Below are positions 16,892-27,228 of a stretch of 64,000 nt of DNA, in pieces. Below the pieces are notes generated by a model that was not told the DNA's origin, made no database searches, and was given only the letters and a program-made list of their open reading frames with translations. Numbering within the stretch: position 1 is the first letter of the stretch; each line of letters opens with the position of its first letter. The translations under genes were made by a program, and so were the position numbers. Origin of the DNA: Burkholderia sp. D-99 (GTDB lineage Bacteria; Pseudomonadota; Gammaproteobacteria; Burkholderiales; Burkholderiaceae); NCBI RefSeq assembly GCF_011605345.1, contig NZ_JAAOXM010000003.1:310001-374000 (forward strand), read 5' to 3'.

Positions 16892-18234
16892 GTGCGCCCG
16901 CGGATCCGCACGACGCCGCGCTCGCGAGCGCGCAAGCGGCGCTCGCGCAGGCGCCGGACAATGCGCAGGCATGGCATCGGCTCGGCATGGTGTGGGAGGA
17001 GGATCACGCGTACGAGGCGGCCGTGGACTGCTATCGGCGTGCGACCGAGCTCGATCCGCACGCCGACGGCTCGTACAACAATCTCGGGAACTGCCTGAAC
17101 GTCCTCGGCCGGCTCGACGACGCGCAGGCCGCGTGGCGCACCGCGATCGAACTGGAACCGCACAGCGCGTCGTACTACCGCAACCTGGTCCAGTTCACGA
17201 CGCTCACGGCCGACGATCCCTGTTTCGTGTCGCTCGAGCAGCAGGTCGCGCAGTCGGCGGACTGGCCGGCCGATCGGCAGGCCGACCTGTATTTCGCATA
17301 CGGCCAGTCGCTCACGGGCATCGGCGAGCCGGGGCGCGGCTTCGAGTACCTGTCGAAAGCGAACACGCTCTACCGGTCGCTGACCCGCTACGACGAAGCC
17401 GCGATGCTCGGCCTGTTCGGGCAGATGACCGGCGCGTTCAGCGCGGATCTGCTACGGGCGAAAAGCGGTCTGGGCGATGCGTCGGCGTCGCCGGTCTTCG
17501 TGTTCGGCATGCCGCGTTCGGGCACGACGCTGGTCGAGCAGATTCTCGCGAGCCATCCGCGCGTGTTCGGCGCGGGCGAAAGCGACGCGTTCGTACAGTG
17601 CCTCGTGCAGGCGGTCGCGCCGGGCGTGGGCGGGCTGGCGCTCGATGCGCTCGACGCCGCCGCGCCGGAATCGCTGCGCGCGCTCGGCGCCGCGTATCTG
17701 CAGCGGGTCGCGCGCAAGGTGCCGGGCGGCCCGTATGCGCGGATCGTCGACAAGTATCTGTACAACTTCATCAACGCCGGCTTCATTCATCTCGCGTTGC
17801 CGAACGCGCGCCTCATTCATGTGCGACGCGACCCGGTCGACACCTGCCTGTCGATCTTCGCGCGTTGCTTCCACGACGTGCCGTTCAGCTATGACCTCGG
17901 CGAACTCGGCCGCTTCTATCGGGCCTACGATGCGCTGGTCGCGCACTGGCGCGCGGCGCTGCCGCCGGGGGTGCTGCTGGAGGTCCGGTACGAGCATCTG
18001 GTCGAGGATTTCGACACACAGGTGCGACGCATGCTCACGCATTGCGGGCTGGACTGGAGCGACCGGTGCACGGTGTTTCACGAGACCCGGCGACAGGTCA
18101 CGACGGCAAGCGCGGCGCAGGTGCGCCGGCCGCTCTACCGCGACGCGCTGCGTCCGTGGCGTCCCGACGCGGATACGTTGCGGCCGCTGTTCGACGGGCT
18201 GGGGTCGGGTCTGGCCACCGGCGCTGGCGACTGA
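16888..18234 (+). CDS. TPR-containing sulfotransferase
   Basis: A 448-residue protein. N-terminal TPR units occupy about residues 15-110 (NAQAWHRLGMVWEEDHAYEA and GSYNNLGNCLNVLGRLDDA). A sulfotransferase domain follows from about 200, with the 5'-phosphosulfate loop GMPRSGTTLVEQIL (about 205-218) and the 3'-phosphate motif HVRRDPVDTCLSIF (about 310-323). It would move sulfate from PAPS to a hydroxyl or amine acceptor, in the manner of tyrosylprotein-sulfotransferase-related bacterial enzymes. Divergent from the operon that encodes two other TPR-fused enzymes, which suggests a shared target. The start is chosen at MSAPADPHDAA. Confidence 0.85.
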   Translation: MSAPADPHDAALASAQAALAQAPDNAQAWHRLGMVWEEDHAYEAAVDCYRRATELDPHADGSYNNLGNCLNVLGRLDDAQAAWRTAIELEPHSASYYRNLVQFTTLTADDPCFVSLEQQVAQSADWPADRQADLYFAYGQSLTGIGEPGRGFEYLSKANTLYRSLTRYDEAAMLGLFGQMTGAFSADLLRAKSGLGDASASPVFVFGMPRSGTTLVEQILASHPRVFGAGESDAFVQCLVQAVAPGVGGLALDALDAAAPESLRALGAAYLQRVARKVPGGPYARIVDKYLYNFINAGFIHLALPNARLIHVRRDPVDTCLSIFARCFHDVPFSYDLGELGRFYRAYDALVAHWRAALPPGVLLEVRYEHLVEDFDTQVRRMLTHCGLDWSDRCTVFHETRRQVTTASAAQVRRPLYRDALRPWRPDADTLRPLFDGLGSGLATGAGD

Positions 18235-18398
18235 GCGGGCGTACTGCGCACCGGCGTGCGCGGGCGAGGGGGGGCGATGTGTGAGCGGTCGCGACACGCG
18301 TGCAGGGGGGCGCAACCAGGGCGCGAAATAGCGGCCGGGGCCCGCCATCGGGCCGCTGCGCGCGACCGGATCTCCGGCGAACCCCGTGACAACCCCGT

Positions 18399-19520
18399 TC
18401 AGTGCGTGGTGTCGGCCGGCGTGAAGCGCGCGAGGATCCGCAGATCGTCGCCGACCCGCTCGAACCCGTGGAACGACAGCCGCGTGCGCGCATCGAGGCT
18501 CGCCGGCGCGGCGAGGTCGAACATGCCGGCCGCATCGGCGCCCAGCAGGCTCGGCGCGAGATAGACGAGCAATTCGTCGACGCACTGCTCGCGCAGCAGC
18601 GAGCCGTTCAGCTTGTGGCCGGCCTCGACATGCAACTCGTTGACGCCGCGCGCGCCGAGCGCCGCCAGCATCGCGGGCAGGTCGACCTTGCCGTGCGCAT
18701 TCGCGAGCGGCACGATTTCCGCGCCGCGCGACTTCAGCACGTTCGCACGCATTTCACCGCCGGCGTCGAGCCGGCCGCAGAAGATCAGCAGCGGCGCGCC
18801 TTCGAGCAGCCGCGCGTCGAGCGGCAGGTCGAGGCGGCTGTCGACCAGGATGCGCTGAGGCTGGCGCGGCGTGTCGATGCCACGCACGGTCAGCAGGGGA
18901 TTGTCTTCGCGCACGGTGCCGATGCCGGTCAGGATCGCGCAGGCGCGCGCACGCCACGCGTGCCCGTCGAGGCGCGCAGCCTCGCCGGTGATCCACTGGC
19001 TTTCGCCGGACGGCAGCGCGGTGCGGCCGTCGAGCGACGCGGCGGTCTTCATCCGCACCCACGGGCGGCCGCGTGTCATCCGCGACACGAAGCCGATGTT
19101 CAGTTCGCCGGCTTCATGCGCGAGCAGCCCGCAGCGCACGTCGATGCCGGCGTCGCGCAGCATCCCGAGGCCGCGCCCCGATACCTGCGGGTTCGGGTCT
19201 TCCATCGCGGCGACGACCTTCGCGACGCGCGCTTCGATCAGCGCGTTCGCGCACGGCGGCGTGCGGCCGAAATGGCTGCACGGTTCGAGCGTGACGTAGA
19301 CGGTCGAGCCCGCGACGTCGTAGCCGCGCGAGCGCGCGTCCTTCAGCGCCTGCACCTCCGCGTGATCCTGGCCGGCCGGCTGCGTGAAGCCCTCGCCGAT
19401 CACGTCGCCGTCCTTGACGATCACGCAGCCGACACGCGGGTTCGGTGCCGTCGTATACATCCCGCGCGCGGCGAGCGCGAGCGCGCGCTGCATGTGGGCG
19501 AAATCGATATCCGAGAACAT
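18399..19520 (-). CDS. ribD: Bifunctional riboflavin biosynthesis protein RibD
   Basis: A 373-residue fusion. The N-terminal deaminase (1-145) carries the zinc motifs HAEVQAL and EPCSHFGRTPPC. The C-terminal reductase (150-373) carries MKTAASLDGRTA and GIGTVREDNPLLTVR. It deaminates and reduces the pyrimidine intermediate of riboflavin synthesis and feeds RibH. It is 15 bases downstream of hemL, a common beta-proteobacterial pairing. The riboflavin genes here are split, ribBA-ribH lying 11 kb away with the TPR enzyme block in between. Confidence 0.95.
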   Translation of the reverse strand: MFSDIDFAHMQRALALAARGMYTTAPNPRVGCVIVKDGDVIGEGFTQPAGQDHAEVQALKDARSRGYDVAGSTVYVTLEPCSHFGRTPPCANALIEARVAKVVAAMEDPNPQVSGRGLGMLRDAGIDVRCGLLAHEAGELNIGFVSRMTRGRPWVRMKTAASLDGRTALPSGESQWITGEAARLDGHAWRARACAILTGIGTVREDNPLLTVRGIDTPRQPQRILVDSRLDLPLDARLLEGAPLLIFCGRLDAGGEMRANVLKSRGAEIVPLANAHGKVDLPAMLAALGARGVNELHVEAGHKLNGSLLREQCVDELLVYLAPSLLGADAAGMFDLAAPASLDARTRLSFHGFERVGDDLRILARFTPADTTH

Positions 19521-19535
19521 GCGCGCGGCCCCGGG

Positions 19536-20819
19536 TCAGGCAGCGAGTGCCGCGAATGCGCGGCGCGCGGCCGCGAGCGTCGCGTCGATCACCGCGTCGT
19601 CGTGCGTGCTCGACACGAAGCCGGCCTCGTACGCGGACGGCGCGAAGTACACGCCTTCGTCGAGCATCAGGTGGAAGAAGCGGTTGAAGCGCTCGGTGTC
19701 GCTCTTCGTGACTTCCGCGAAGCTGGTCGGCACGCGCTCGGCGAAGTACAGGCCGAACATCGCGCCGATCGAGTCGGCCGCGAACGGCACGCCGGCCGCG
19801 CGCGCTTCGGCCGCGAGGCCGTCGGCGAGACGCTTCGTCTGCGCGGTGAGCGCGTCGTAGAAGCCCGGCGCCTGGATCAGTTGCAGCGTCTTCAGCCCTG
19901 CCGCGACCGCGATCGGGTTGCCCGACAGCGTGCCGGCCTGGTAGACGCCGCCGAGCGGCGCGAGATGGGCCATGATGTCGCGGCGGCCGCCGAACGCGGC
20001 AGCCGGCATCCCGCCGCCGATCACCTTGCCGAGGCAGGTGAGGTCGGCCGTGATCCCGTAGTACGCCTGCGCGCCGCCGAGCGCGACGCGGAACCCGCAC
20101 ATCACCTCGTCGAAGATCAGCACGGCGCCGTGCTTCGTGCACAGCGCGCGCAGCGCGTTCAGGAATTCCGGCGTGCCGCGCACGAGGTTCATGTTGCCCG
20201 CGACGGGCTCGACGATCACTGCGGCGATTTCGTCGCCGAACGCACCGAACGCTTCTTCGAGCGCGGCGACGTTGTTGTATTCGAGGACGGTCGTGTGCTT
20301 CGCGATGTCGGCGGGCACGCCGGCCGACGTCGGGTTGCCGAACGTCAGCAGGCCCGAGCCGGCCTTGACCAGCAGGCTGTCCGCATGGCCGTGGTAGCAG
20401 CCTTCGAACTTGACGATGCGGCTGCGGCCCGTGAAGCCGCGCGCGAGACGCAGCGCGCTCATCGTGGCCTCGGTGCCGCTCGACACCATCCGCACCTGCT
20501 CGATCGACGGCACGAGCTTGCAGATTTCCTCGGCGATCTCGATCTCGGCTTCGGTTGGCGCGCCGAACGAGAAGCCGTCGGCGAGCACGTTCTGCACGGC
20601 CGACAGCACTTCGGGGTGGACGTGGCCGACGATCATCGGGCCCCACGAGCCGATGTAGTCGATGTACTGCTTGCCGTCGGCATCCCAGAAGTACGGGCCT
20701 TGTGCACGCGCGACGAAGCGCGGCGTGCCGCCGACCGAACGGAATGCGCGCACCGGCGAGTTGACGCCGCCGGGAATGGTCTTCTGGGCGCGTTCGAAGA
20801 GGATCTGATTGTTGGACAT
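19536..20819 (-). CDS. hemL: Glutamate-1-semialdehyde 2,1-aminomutase
   Basis: A 427-residue PLP enzyme of the C5 tetrapyrrole route, converting glutamate 1-semialdehyde to 5-aminolevulinate. Visible motifs are the N-terminal [38 protein letters not shown] and the PLP lysine in [13 protein letters not shown]. Full length. Upstream of ribD in the same orientation. Confidence 0.96.
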   Translation of the reverse strand: MSNNQILFERAQKTIPGGVNSPVRAFRSVGGTPRFVARAQGPYFWDADGKQYIDYIGSWGPMIVGHVHPEVLSAVQNVLADGFSFGAPTEAEIEIAEEICKLVPSIEQVRMVSSGTEATMSALRLARGFTGRSRIVKFEGCYHGHADSLLVKAGSGLLTFGNPTSAGVPADIAKHTTVLEYNNVAALEEAFGAFGDEIAAVIVEPVAGNMNLVRGTPEFLNALRALCTKHGAVLIFDEVMCGFRVALGGAQAYYGITADLTCLGKVIGGGMPAAAFGGRRDIMAHLAPLGGVYQAGTLSGNPIAVAAGLKTLQLIQAPGFYDALTAQTKRLADGLAAEARAAGVPFAADSIGAMFGLYFAERVPTSFAEVTKSDTERFNRFFHLMLDEGVYFAPSAYEAGFVSSTHDDAVIDATLAAARRAFAALAA

Positions 20820-21010
20820 GGGCGAAACCTGCGAGAGAGGGGCGCGGGGGCCTGTGCACGGGCCGCGGCGCCTGGGCGGAACGATCGTCTGATTGTACCG
20901 GAGACGCGCGCGGCGGGCCCGCGGCGCGGTCTGCGGCCTTTCGGCGCGTGCGGGATTTCACGGGCCGCGGCCGGAAAGGAGGGCCGGATGCGTCGCGGCT
21001 GCCGATCCGG

Positions 21011-21463
21011 TTATCGCGGCGGCTTGCGCTTGCCGGTCAGCTCGGCCCAGCGCTTCTCGAGCGGGCCTTCGACCATCGGCTTGATCACGGTGCCGGAGCT
21101 TTGCGCATCCCAGGTCTGTACCGAGTAGGGATGCACGCGCAGCGCGTCGCGCGCGATCACGACGTCCTGGTGCGCGTCGACCAGCCAGTCGTACACGAAG
21201 TCGATGCACAGCCGGTAGCCGCGCTTCGTCGCCGGATCGGGCACCTCGTACGGCGCGCGCGTCACGTAGCCGGAGCCGAACACGCCCTTGGGCTCCTTCG
21301 CGACGCGGTGCAGGAACACGCGGTCGCCCGGCAGGATGCCGCGCGCGAAGCCGCAGCCCCACACGTCATGCACGGCCTCGCCGGCCTTCACGCGCGCGGC
21401 GACGTCGGGCAGTTCGGGCCACGGCCATTTCTTGGGGCTCCAGATCAGCAGGAAAGCGGTCAT
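21011..21463 (-). CDS. EVE-type (PUA-like) domain protein
   Basis: A 150-residue soluble protein with the N-terminal strand FLLIWSPKKWPWPEL, the conserved GDRVFLHRVAKEPKGVFGSGYV core, and YRLCIDFVYDWLVD. This resembles EVE/PUA-like proteins that bind modified bases in nucleic acids, some of them partners of restriction systems. No nuclease is adjacent. It stands alone, 191 bases from hemL. Confidence in the fold is moderate and the function is unknown. Confidence 0.55.
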   Translation of the reverse strand: MTAFLLIWSPKKWPWPELPDVAARVKAGEAVHDVWGCGFARGILPGDRVFLHRVAKEPKGVFGSGYVTRAPYEVPDPATKRGYRLCIDFVYDWLVDAHQDVVIARDALRVHPYSVQTWDAQSSGTVIKPMVEGPLEKRWAELTGKRKPPR

Positions 21464-21712
21464 CGGTTCGGTCGTGCGTCGAATTGGTCAGACAAGAGAG
21501 GCGAGGAGCAGCAAGCTTAATCGAATCCGCCTGCGATCTCGCGCGGCAACAGAGCCGCGTCGGTGTTTCCCGGTCTGCTGCCGCACTCGGCCCGCAGCAC
21601 GAAAAAAAGTTGCGCGTACAATCATGGGCCTGAGCACGCCGTTTCGCGGCGTGGCCACCCGTCTTCACCGCCACGCGCGCCTCGATGCGCGCGGGCTCCA
21701 TTCCGGATACCC

Positions 21713-22930
21713 ATGTCTCACGTCGTCCGGCGCCGGCCCGATGCCCGGCTGATCCTGTTGCTCGGCGCGCTCGCCGCCTGCGGGCCGATCGCTACCGACA
21801 TGTACCTGCCGAGCCTGCCGTCGATCGCCGACGGCTTCTCCGTCAGCCCCGGCGCCGCGCAGCGCACGCTGACGAGCTTCATGGCCGGCTTCTCGGTCGG
21901 CATGCTGCTGTACGGCCCGCTGTCCGACACGTGGGGCCGCCGGCCCGTGCTGCTCGGCGGCATCGCGCTGTTCACGCTCGCGAGCATCGGCTGCTTCGTG
22001 TCGACCTCGATCGACATGCTGATCCTCGTGCGCTTCCTGCAGGCGCTCGGTGCCGGCGCGGCGTCGGTGCTGTCGCGTGCGATCGCGCGCGACGCGCACG
22101 AGCCGACCGACGCGGCGAAGGTGCTGTCGATGGTCGCGATCGTCACCGCGGTCGGGCCGCTGCTCGCGCCGCTGATCGGCGGCCAGATCCTGCGTTTCTC
22201 GGGCTGGCGCGGCGTGTTCGTCGTGCTGGCCGTGTTCGGCGCGGTGTGCGCGGCAACCGCGTACCTGCGCGTGCCCGAAACCTGGCCGAAGGAGCGGCGC
22301 AAGAGCGCGGCCGTGCTCGCGTCGTTCGCATCGTACGGGCGCATCCTGTCGGACCCCGTCGCATGGGGGCACATGCTGTGCGGCGGGATGGCATTCGCGT
22401 CGATGTTCTCGTACATCACCGCGACGCCGTTCGTGTACATCGAGTATTTCCACGTATCGCCGCAACACTACGGGCTGCTGTTCGGCCTGAACGTCGTCGG
22501 GATCATGATCGGCAACTTCGCGAACACGCGCCTCGTCGGCCGCATCGGCTCGCTGCGCATCATCGCGGCCGCGTCGCTCGTGAGCGCCATCGCGTCGCTC
22601 GCGGTTGCGCTCGTCGCGTTGACGGGGTGGGGCGGATTGTGGTCGATCGTCGTGTGCCTGTTCTTCGTCGTCGGCGTGGTCGGGATCCTGTCCGCGAACT
22701 GCACGACCGACCTCATGCACCGCTATCCGCACAACGCGGGCGCGTCGGCGGCCGTGTTCGGCGCGATGCAGCTGGCGCTCGGCGCGTTCGCGAGCGTGGC
22801 GATCGGTGCACTCGCGGACGGCACACCGTTCGCGATGGGCGTGACGATCGGCGTGTCGGGCGTGCTGTGTTTCGCCGGACGCTACCTCGTGCTGCGCTGG
22901 CACGGGCGGCCGGTGAAAGCGGGCGCCTGA
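21713..22930 (+). CDS. Bcr/CflA-family MFS multidrug exporter
   Basis: A 405-residue, 12-helix major facilitator. ATDMYLPSLPSIADGF in helix 1 is the Bcr/CflA signature, followed by GPLSDTWGRRPVLLGG (MFS motif A, loop 2-3) and RFLQALGAGAASVLSRAIARD (helix 4). Such proteins are proton-driven exporters of drugs such as bicyclomycin, or of sulfonamides. I chose MSHVVRRRPDARL; an in-frame ATG 150 bases upstream gives an unlikely extension. A strong bidirectional terminator follows. Confidence 0.9.
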   Translation: MSHVVRRRPDARLILLLGALAACGPIATDMYLPSLPSIADGFSVSPGAAQRTLTSFMAGFSVGMLLYGPLSDTWGRRPVLLGGIALFTLASIGCFVSTSIDMLILVRFLQALGAGAASVLSRAIARDAHEPTDAAKVLSMVAIVTAVGPLLAPLIGGQILRFSGWRGVFVVLAVFGAVCAATAYLRVPETWPKERRKSAAVLASFASYGRILSDPVAWGHMLCGGMAFASMFSYITATPFVYIEYFHVSPQHYGLLFGLNVVGIMIGNFANTRLVGRIGSLRIIAAASLVSAIASLAVALVALTGWGGLWSIVVCLFFVVGVVGILSANCTTDLMHRYPHNAGASAAVFGAMQLALGAFASVAIGALADGTPFAMGVTIGVSGVLCFAGRYLVLRWHGRPVKAGA

Positions 22931-22953
22931 CACGGCAGCCGCACCGCAAAATG

Positions 22954-22994
22954 AAAAACGCCACCGGCGCATCGCGCGCGGTGGCGTTTTTCTT
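22954..22994. terminator. Bidirectional terminator
   Basis: AAAAACGCCACC pairs with GGTGGCGTTTTT around a 14-base loop. It sits between the convergent MFS gene and glk-hexR. Confidence 0.88.
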
Positions 22995-23027
22995 GGGGAC
23001 GCGGGAAGCGGCTGTCGCCGCGCCGCG

Positions 23028-24956
23028 TTAATCCCGCGCGACGTCCTTCGCCCCCGGCGACGCGCCGTGGCTCAGCCAGTCGAGCACGTCGGCCGTTTCG
23101 TCGTCGTTCGCGCGCGCCTTCGCCTGGGCGACGGCATCGGGCACCTCGCCGTTCGTCGACGCGCGACGGATCGCGACGCCGACCGCGAGGATGTCGATCA
23201 TCAGCAGATGCAGGATCCGCGAGATCATCGACAACTGCGACTCGCGCATCTCGATGTGGTCGGTTTCGAGCGCGACGGTCGCGCGCTTCGCGAGCGGCGT
23301 GTTGCTCGACGTGATCGCGATCACCTTCGCGCCGGCCTGCATCGCGACGTCGAGCACGCGCAGCAGCTCGGGCGCGCGCCCCGACTTCGACACCGCGACG
23401 ATCACGTCCCCCTTGCCGAGTAGCGCGGCCGACGCGGCCTGCATGTACAGGTCGCCGTACGCGATCGTCGGGATCCCGAAGCGGAAGAACTTGTAGTGCG
23501 CGTCCTGCGCGACGATGTTCGAGTTGCCGAGCCCGTAGAACTCGATGCGCCGCGCGCCGTTCAGGATCTCGATCGCGTTCTCGACGTGCTCGAAATTCAG
23601 GTGCTCGCGCAATTGCAGGATCGCGGACACCGTGTTGTCGAGCACCTTCGCGCCGAAGTCGGTGGCCGTGTCGCCGAGATGCACCTGGCTGTGGCTCATC
23701 GGGATCGTGCCGGTGAGGCCGGTGGCGAGCTTCAGCTTGAAGTCCGACAGCCCCTGGCAGCCGAGCGAGCGGCAGAAGCGGATCACCGTCGGCTGGCTCA
23801 CGTCGGCCTTGCGCGCGATGTCGACGATCGGGTCGTTGATGATCGAGCGCGGGTGGTTCAGCGCGAGATCGGCCACGCGGCGCTCGGCCGGCGTCAGCGC
23901 GTCGCGCATCTGGCGGATCCGCTCGAACACGGCCGACGACGCCCCGCCCGAGCGGTTCGATAGTTGCTCCGCGAGGATCGCCGACACGCCGAGAAACGCC
24001 GGGTATTCGGCGGTGATCAGGTAGGTCGGGATGTTCTCGAGGTAGTGCGTGAAGCGGCCCTTCGCCTCGAAGCGCGCGCGGAACGACGAGCGCGTGAACA
24101 GCTCGCCGAGCTTCAGTGCGACGCCACCGCCGATGTACACACCGCCGAGCGCGCCGAGCGTCAGCGCGACGCTGCCCGCGAACGCGCCGAGAATCCCGCA
24201 GAAGCATTCGACCGTCTCGAGCGCGAGTGCGTCGCCGGCATGCGCGCGCTCGACGATCTCGACCGTGTCGACGGTCGTGGCGACGCGCTTCTTGTCGCGC
24301 GCGGCGAGCGCACGATAGATGATCTCCATGCCGGGGCCCGCGCACACGCGTTCGAACGACACGTGCGGAAACTTCTTGCGCGCGTACTGCAGCACCAGAT
24401 CCTCGCGCTCGTCCTGCGGCGCGAACGACGCGTGGCCGCCCTCGCTGCCGAGCGCGATCCAGCGGTCGTCGGCCGGAATCAGCCCCGACACGCCGAGCCC
24501 GGTGCCGGGCCCGAGCAGCCCGATCACGCTGTTCTGGCGGCGCGTGCCGCCGCCGACCTGCACGCGCTGCGCGTCGGTCAGGCCCGGCAGCGCCATCGCC
24601 AGCGCGGTGAAATCGTTGACGACGAGCAGCGTGTCGAAGCCGAGCGCGCGGCGCGTCGCCTCGATCGAGAAGCTCCAGTCGTGGTTGGTCATCGTGACCT
24701 GATCGCCGTCGACCGGATTGGCGATCGCGATCGCCGCGTGGTTCACGCGGGTGATCTTCACGTCCTTCAGGTATTTGCGGATCGCGTCGGTGAGCGTCGG
24801 ATAGTCGGCGCCGGGATACACGCGGATCTGCGTGATGTCGCCCGGGCCGGTTTCCAGCGCGAAGCGCGCGTTGGTGCCGCCGACGTCCGCGAGCAGGCGC
24901 GGGCCGTCGGCATGCTGGCTCGCGACGACCGCCTTACTTTGCGCACCAGTAGACAT
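23028..24956 (-). CDS. glk: Glucokinase fused to an RpiR/HexR-type transcriptional regulator
   Basis: A 642-residue two-domain protein. Residues 20-340 are ROK-independent glucokinase, with the ATP loop [15 protein letters not shown], the catalytic region [26 protein letters not shown] and [11 protein letters not shown]. Residues 350-430 are an RpiR helix-turn-helix ([21 protein letters not shown]), and 465-600 a SIS sugar-phosphate-binding domain ([14 protein letters not shown] and [15 protein letters not shown]). It probably phosphorylates glucose and also represses the glucose genes until a sugar phosphate (KDPG in Pseudomonas HexR) binds. It overlaps pgl by 23 bases. The fusion is characteristic of Burkholderia and relatives. 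Confidence 0.95.
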   Translation of the reverse strand: MSTGAQSKAVVASQHADGPRLLADVGGTNARFALETGPGDITQIRVYPGADYPTLTDAIRKYLKDVKITRVNHAAIAIANPVDGDQVTMTNHDWSFSIEATRRALGFDTLLVVNDFTALAMALPGLTDAQRVQVGGGTRRQNSVIGLLGPGTGLGVSGLIPADDRWIALGSEGGHASFAPQDEREDLVLQYARKKFPHVSFERVCAGPGMEIIYRALAARDKKRVATTVDTVEIVERAHAGDALALETVECFCGILGAFAGSVALTLGALGGVYIGGGVALKLGELFTRSSFRARFEAKGRFTHYLENIPTYLITAEYPAFLGVSAILAEQLSNRSGGASSAVFERIRQMRDALTPAERRVADLALNHPRSIINDPIVDIARKADVSQPTVIRFCRSLGCQGLSDFKLKLATGLTGTIPMSHSQVHLGDTATDFGAKVLDNTVSAILQLREHLNFEHVENAIEILNGARRIEFYGLGNSNIVAQDAHYKFFRFGIPTIAYGDLYMQAASAALLGKGDVIVAVSKSGRAPELLRVLDVAMQAGAKVIAITSSNTPLAKRATVALETDHIEMRESQLSMISRILHLLMIDILAVGVAIRRASTNGEVPDAVAQAKARANDDETADVLDWLSHGASPGAKDVARD

Positions 24957-25614
24957 CGAGCTGGGTCCCCTTGTCGTTGGCCAGTTGGGAAATCGCGTTC
25001 TTCTGCAGCGTGGCCGCTGCGGCGTCGAGCACCGCGCGCTTGGCGGGGCCCGCGATCAGCAGGAACAGCCGGTCGACGCGCTTGAGCGCATCGAGCGAGA
25101 AGCTCACGCGCGCATGCGGCGCGGCGCCGGGATGCACGGCGACGAAACGCTCGGGCGTCGTGATCGCGTGATCCCATTCGGGTGCATCGGCGAAGATCGA
25201 CGCGGTATGGCCGTCCTCGCCCATGCCGAGCACGGCGACGGTCGGCACGCGGTAGTCGGCGTTCGCGTTCAGCGCGGCGACGTGTGCGTCGAGCGTGGCG
25301 TGCGTGTCGACGAGCGGCAGGAAACGGGCAGGGGCCGCCGCGTGCTGCAGCAGCGTGTCGCGCACGAGGGTGGCGTTGCTGGCTGCGTCGGCCTCCGGCA
25401 CCCAGCGGTCGTCGACCAGCGTCACGTCGACACCGGCCCAGTCGAGCGCCGCGTGCGACAGCGTGTGCAGGAACGGGCGCGGGCTCGTGCCCCCGGACAC
25501 CGCGAGCGTCGGGCGCGCGGGGCCGGCGAGCGCGGCGCGCAGCGCGTCGCCGACGGCGCGCGCGAGCGCTTCGCTTTGCGCTTCCTGGGTGTCGAAAGCG
25601 TGGATCTCGATCAC
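24934..25614 (-). CDS. pgl: 6-phosphogluconolactonase
   Basis: A 226-residue DevB-type lactonase, with [15 protein letters not shown] (phosphate binding), [17 protein letters not shown] and [16 protein letters not shown]. It hydrolyses 6-phosphogluconolactone made by Zwf. Second gene of zwf-pgl-glk; GGAGGAGAT precedes the start and its 3' end overlaps glk. Confidence 0.95.
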   Translation of the reverse strand: MIEIHAFDTQEAQSEALARAVGDALRAALAGPARPTLAVSGGTSPRPFLHTLSHAALDWAGVDVTLVDDRWVPEADAASNATLVRDTLLQHAAAPARFLPLVDTHATLDAHVAALNANADYRVPTVAVLGMGEDGHTASIFADAPEWDHAITTPERFVAVHPGAAPHARVSFSLDALKRVDRLFLLIAGPAKRAVLDAAAATLQKNAISQLANDKGTQLDVYWCAK

Positions 25615-25701
25615 ATCTCCTCCGGACTGCTTTGTCTGTTCAAATCGTACGAATCGTGGGGCACGTAGCCGTGCACGATGGCGGGCGCGGCTACGTTTAC
25701 A

Positions 25702-27171
25702 TCAGTTCTCTTCTTCGAGCCAGCAGGTGTCGTGCTGAGCGAGCATCGCGCTCGCCGCGGCCGGCCCCCACGTGCCCGCCGCGTACGGCTTCGGCGGCTT
25801 CAGCGTGCGTGCCCATTCGTTCAGGATAGGCTCGACCCAGCGCCATGCGGCTTCCTGTTCGTCGCGACGCACGAAGAGGGCGAGGCGGCCGTTGATCACG
25901 TCGAGCAGCAGGCGCTGGTACGCCTCCATCTGCCCTTCCTTGAAGAACTGGTCGAACGCGAGGTCGAGGTGCACGCTCGCGAGGTTCATCCCTTCGCCCG
26001 GCTGCTTGGCGAGGCAGTACAGGCGGATCGTCTCGTTCGGCTGCAGCCGGATCACGAGGCGGTTCGAGCCGGGGCGCAACGCCGTGGGCCCGAGCGCCGA
26101 GTGCGGCACCGGGCGGAAATTGACGACGATCTCCGCGACGCGGTCGGCAAGACGCTTGCCGGTGCGCAGGAAGAACGGCACGCCCGCCCAGCGCCAGTTC
26201 TCGATCTCGACCTTCAGCGCGACGAAGGTTTCGGTCTGGCTGTCGGGCTTCACACCCGGCTCGGTCGCGTACGCCGGCACCTGCGCGCCCTTGATCACGC
26301 CCGCATGATACTGGCCGCGCACGGCCACCTTGCCGATGTCGCGCGGATCGACCGGTTTCAGCGCGCGCAGCACGCGCAGCTTCTCGTCGCGCACCGAATC
26401 CGAATCCATCGAATGCGGCGGCTCCATCGCGACGATCGACAGCAGCTGCAGCAGGTGGTTCTGCACCATGTCGCGCAGCGCGCCCGTATTGTCGTAGAAA
26501 TCGCCGCGCGCCTCGACGCCGAGTTCCTCGGCAATCGTGATCTGGATGCTCTCGACCCATTCGCGGCGCCACAGCGGCTCGAACAGCGCATTGCCGAAGC
26601 GCAGCGCGAGCAGGTTCTGTACCGGCTCCTTGCCGAGGTAGTGGTCGATCCGGTAGATCTGGCCTTCCGCGAAGATCTCGCCGACCGCGTCGTTGATCGC
26701 GTTCGACGATTTCAGGTCGTAGCCGAGCGGCTTCTCGAGCACGATGCGCGAGCCTTCGTTCAGGCCGACCGACGCGAGCGCCTTGCAGATCGGCACGAAC
26801 AGCGACGGGCCCGTCGCCAGATAGAACACGCGGATGCCGGGCAGCGATGCGATCGCGTCGCGCAGCACGACGTAGTCTTCCGCGCGGCCGAGGTCGAGCT
26901 TCACGTACTCGATGCGATCGAGGAAGGACTTCCACGCGGCTTCGTCGAACGCCTTGCCGGAGGCTTTCTCCGCATGCTGCTTCACGTGCGTGTCGACCCA
27001 CTCGAGATAACCCGCCCGATCCGATTCATGTCGCGCCACGGCGACGATCCGGCCGCTCTCCGCCAGCATGTTCGCGCGGTGCGCTTCGAACAGCGCGGGC
27101 AGGATCTTGCGCATCGACAGATCGCCGGTGCCGCCGAAAAGTACGAAGGTAAAGCTGGAATCGGTATGCAT
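25702..27171 (-). CDS. zwf: Glucose-6-phosphate 1-dehydrogenase
   Basis: A 489-residue enzyme with the N-terminal NADP loop FGGTGDLSMRKILPAL and the active-site RIDHYLGKEPVQNLLALRF. It oxidises glucose 6-phosphate to the lactone and starts the Entner-Doudoroff/pentose route. First gene of its operon; GGAGACAC precedes the ATG. The HexR-type palindrome 69 bases upstream probably represses it. Confidence 0.96.
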   Translation of the reverse strand: MHTDSSFTFVLFGGTGDLSMRKILPALFEAHRANMLAESGRIVAVARHESDRAGYLEWVDTHVKQHAEKASGKAFDEAAWKSFLDRIEYVKLDLGRAEDYVVLRDAIASLPGIRVFYLATGPSLFVPICKALASVGLNEGSRIVLEKPLGYDLKSSNAINDAVGEIFAEGQIYRIDHYLGKEPVQNLLALRFGNALFEPLWRREWVESIQITIAEELGVEARGDFYDNTGALRDMVQNHLLQLLSIVAMEPPHSMDSDSVRDEKLRVLRALKPVDPRDIGKVAVRGQYHAGVIKGAQVPAYATEPGVKPDSQTETFVALKVEIENWRWAGVPFFLRTGKRLADRVAEIVVNFRPVPHSALGPTALRPGSNRLVIRLQPNETIRLYCLAKQPGEGMNLASVHLDLAFDQFFKEGQMEAYQRLLLDVINGRLALFVRRDEQEAAWRWVEPILNEWARTLKPPKPYAAGTWGPAAASAMLAQHDTCWLEEEN

Positions 27172-27228
27172 GTGTCTCCGCCGTGTTGGGGGTGCTGGGA
27201 AGCGATCCGTAGTGCGATAAAAATATTT

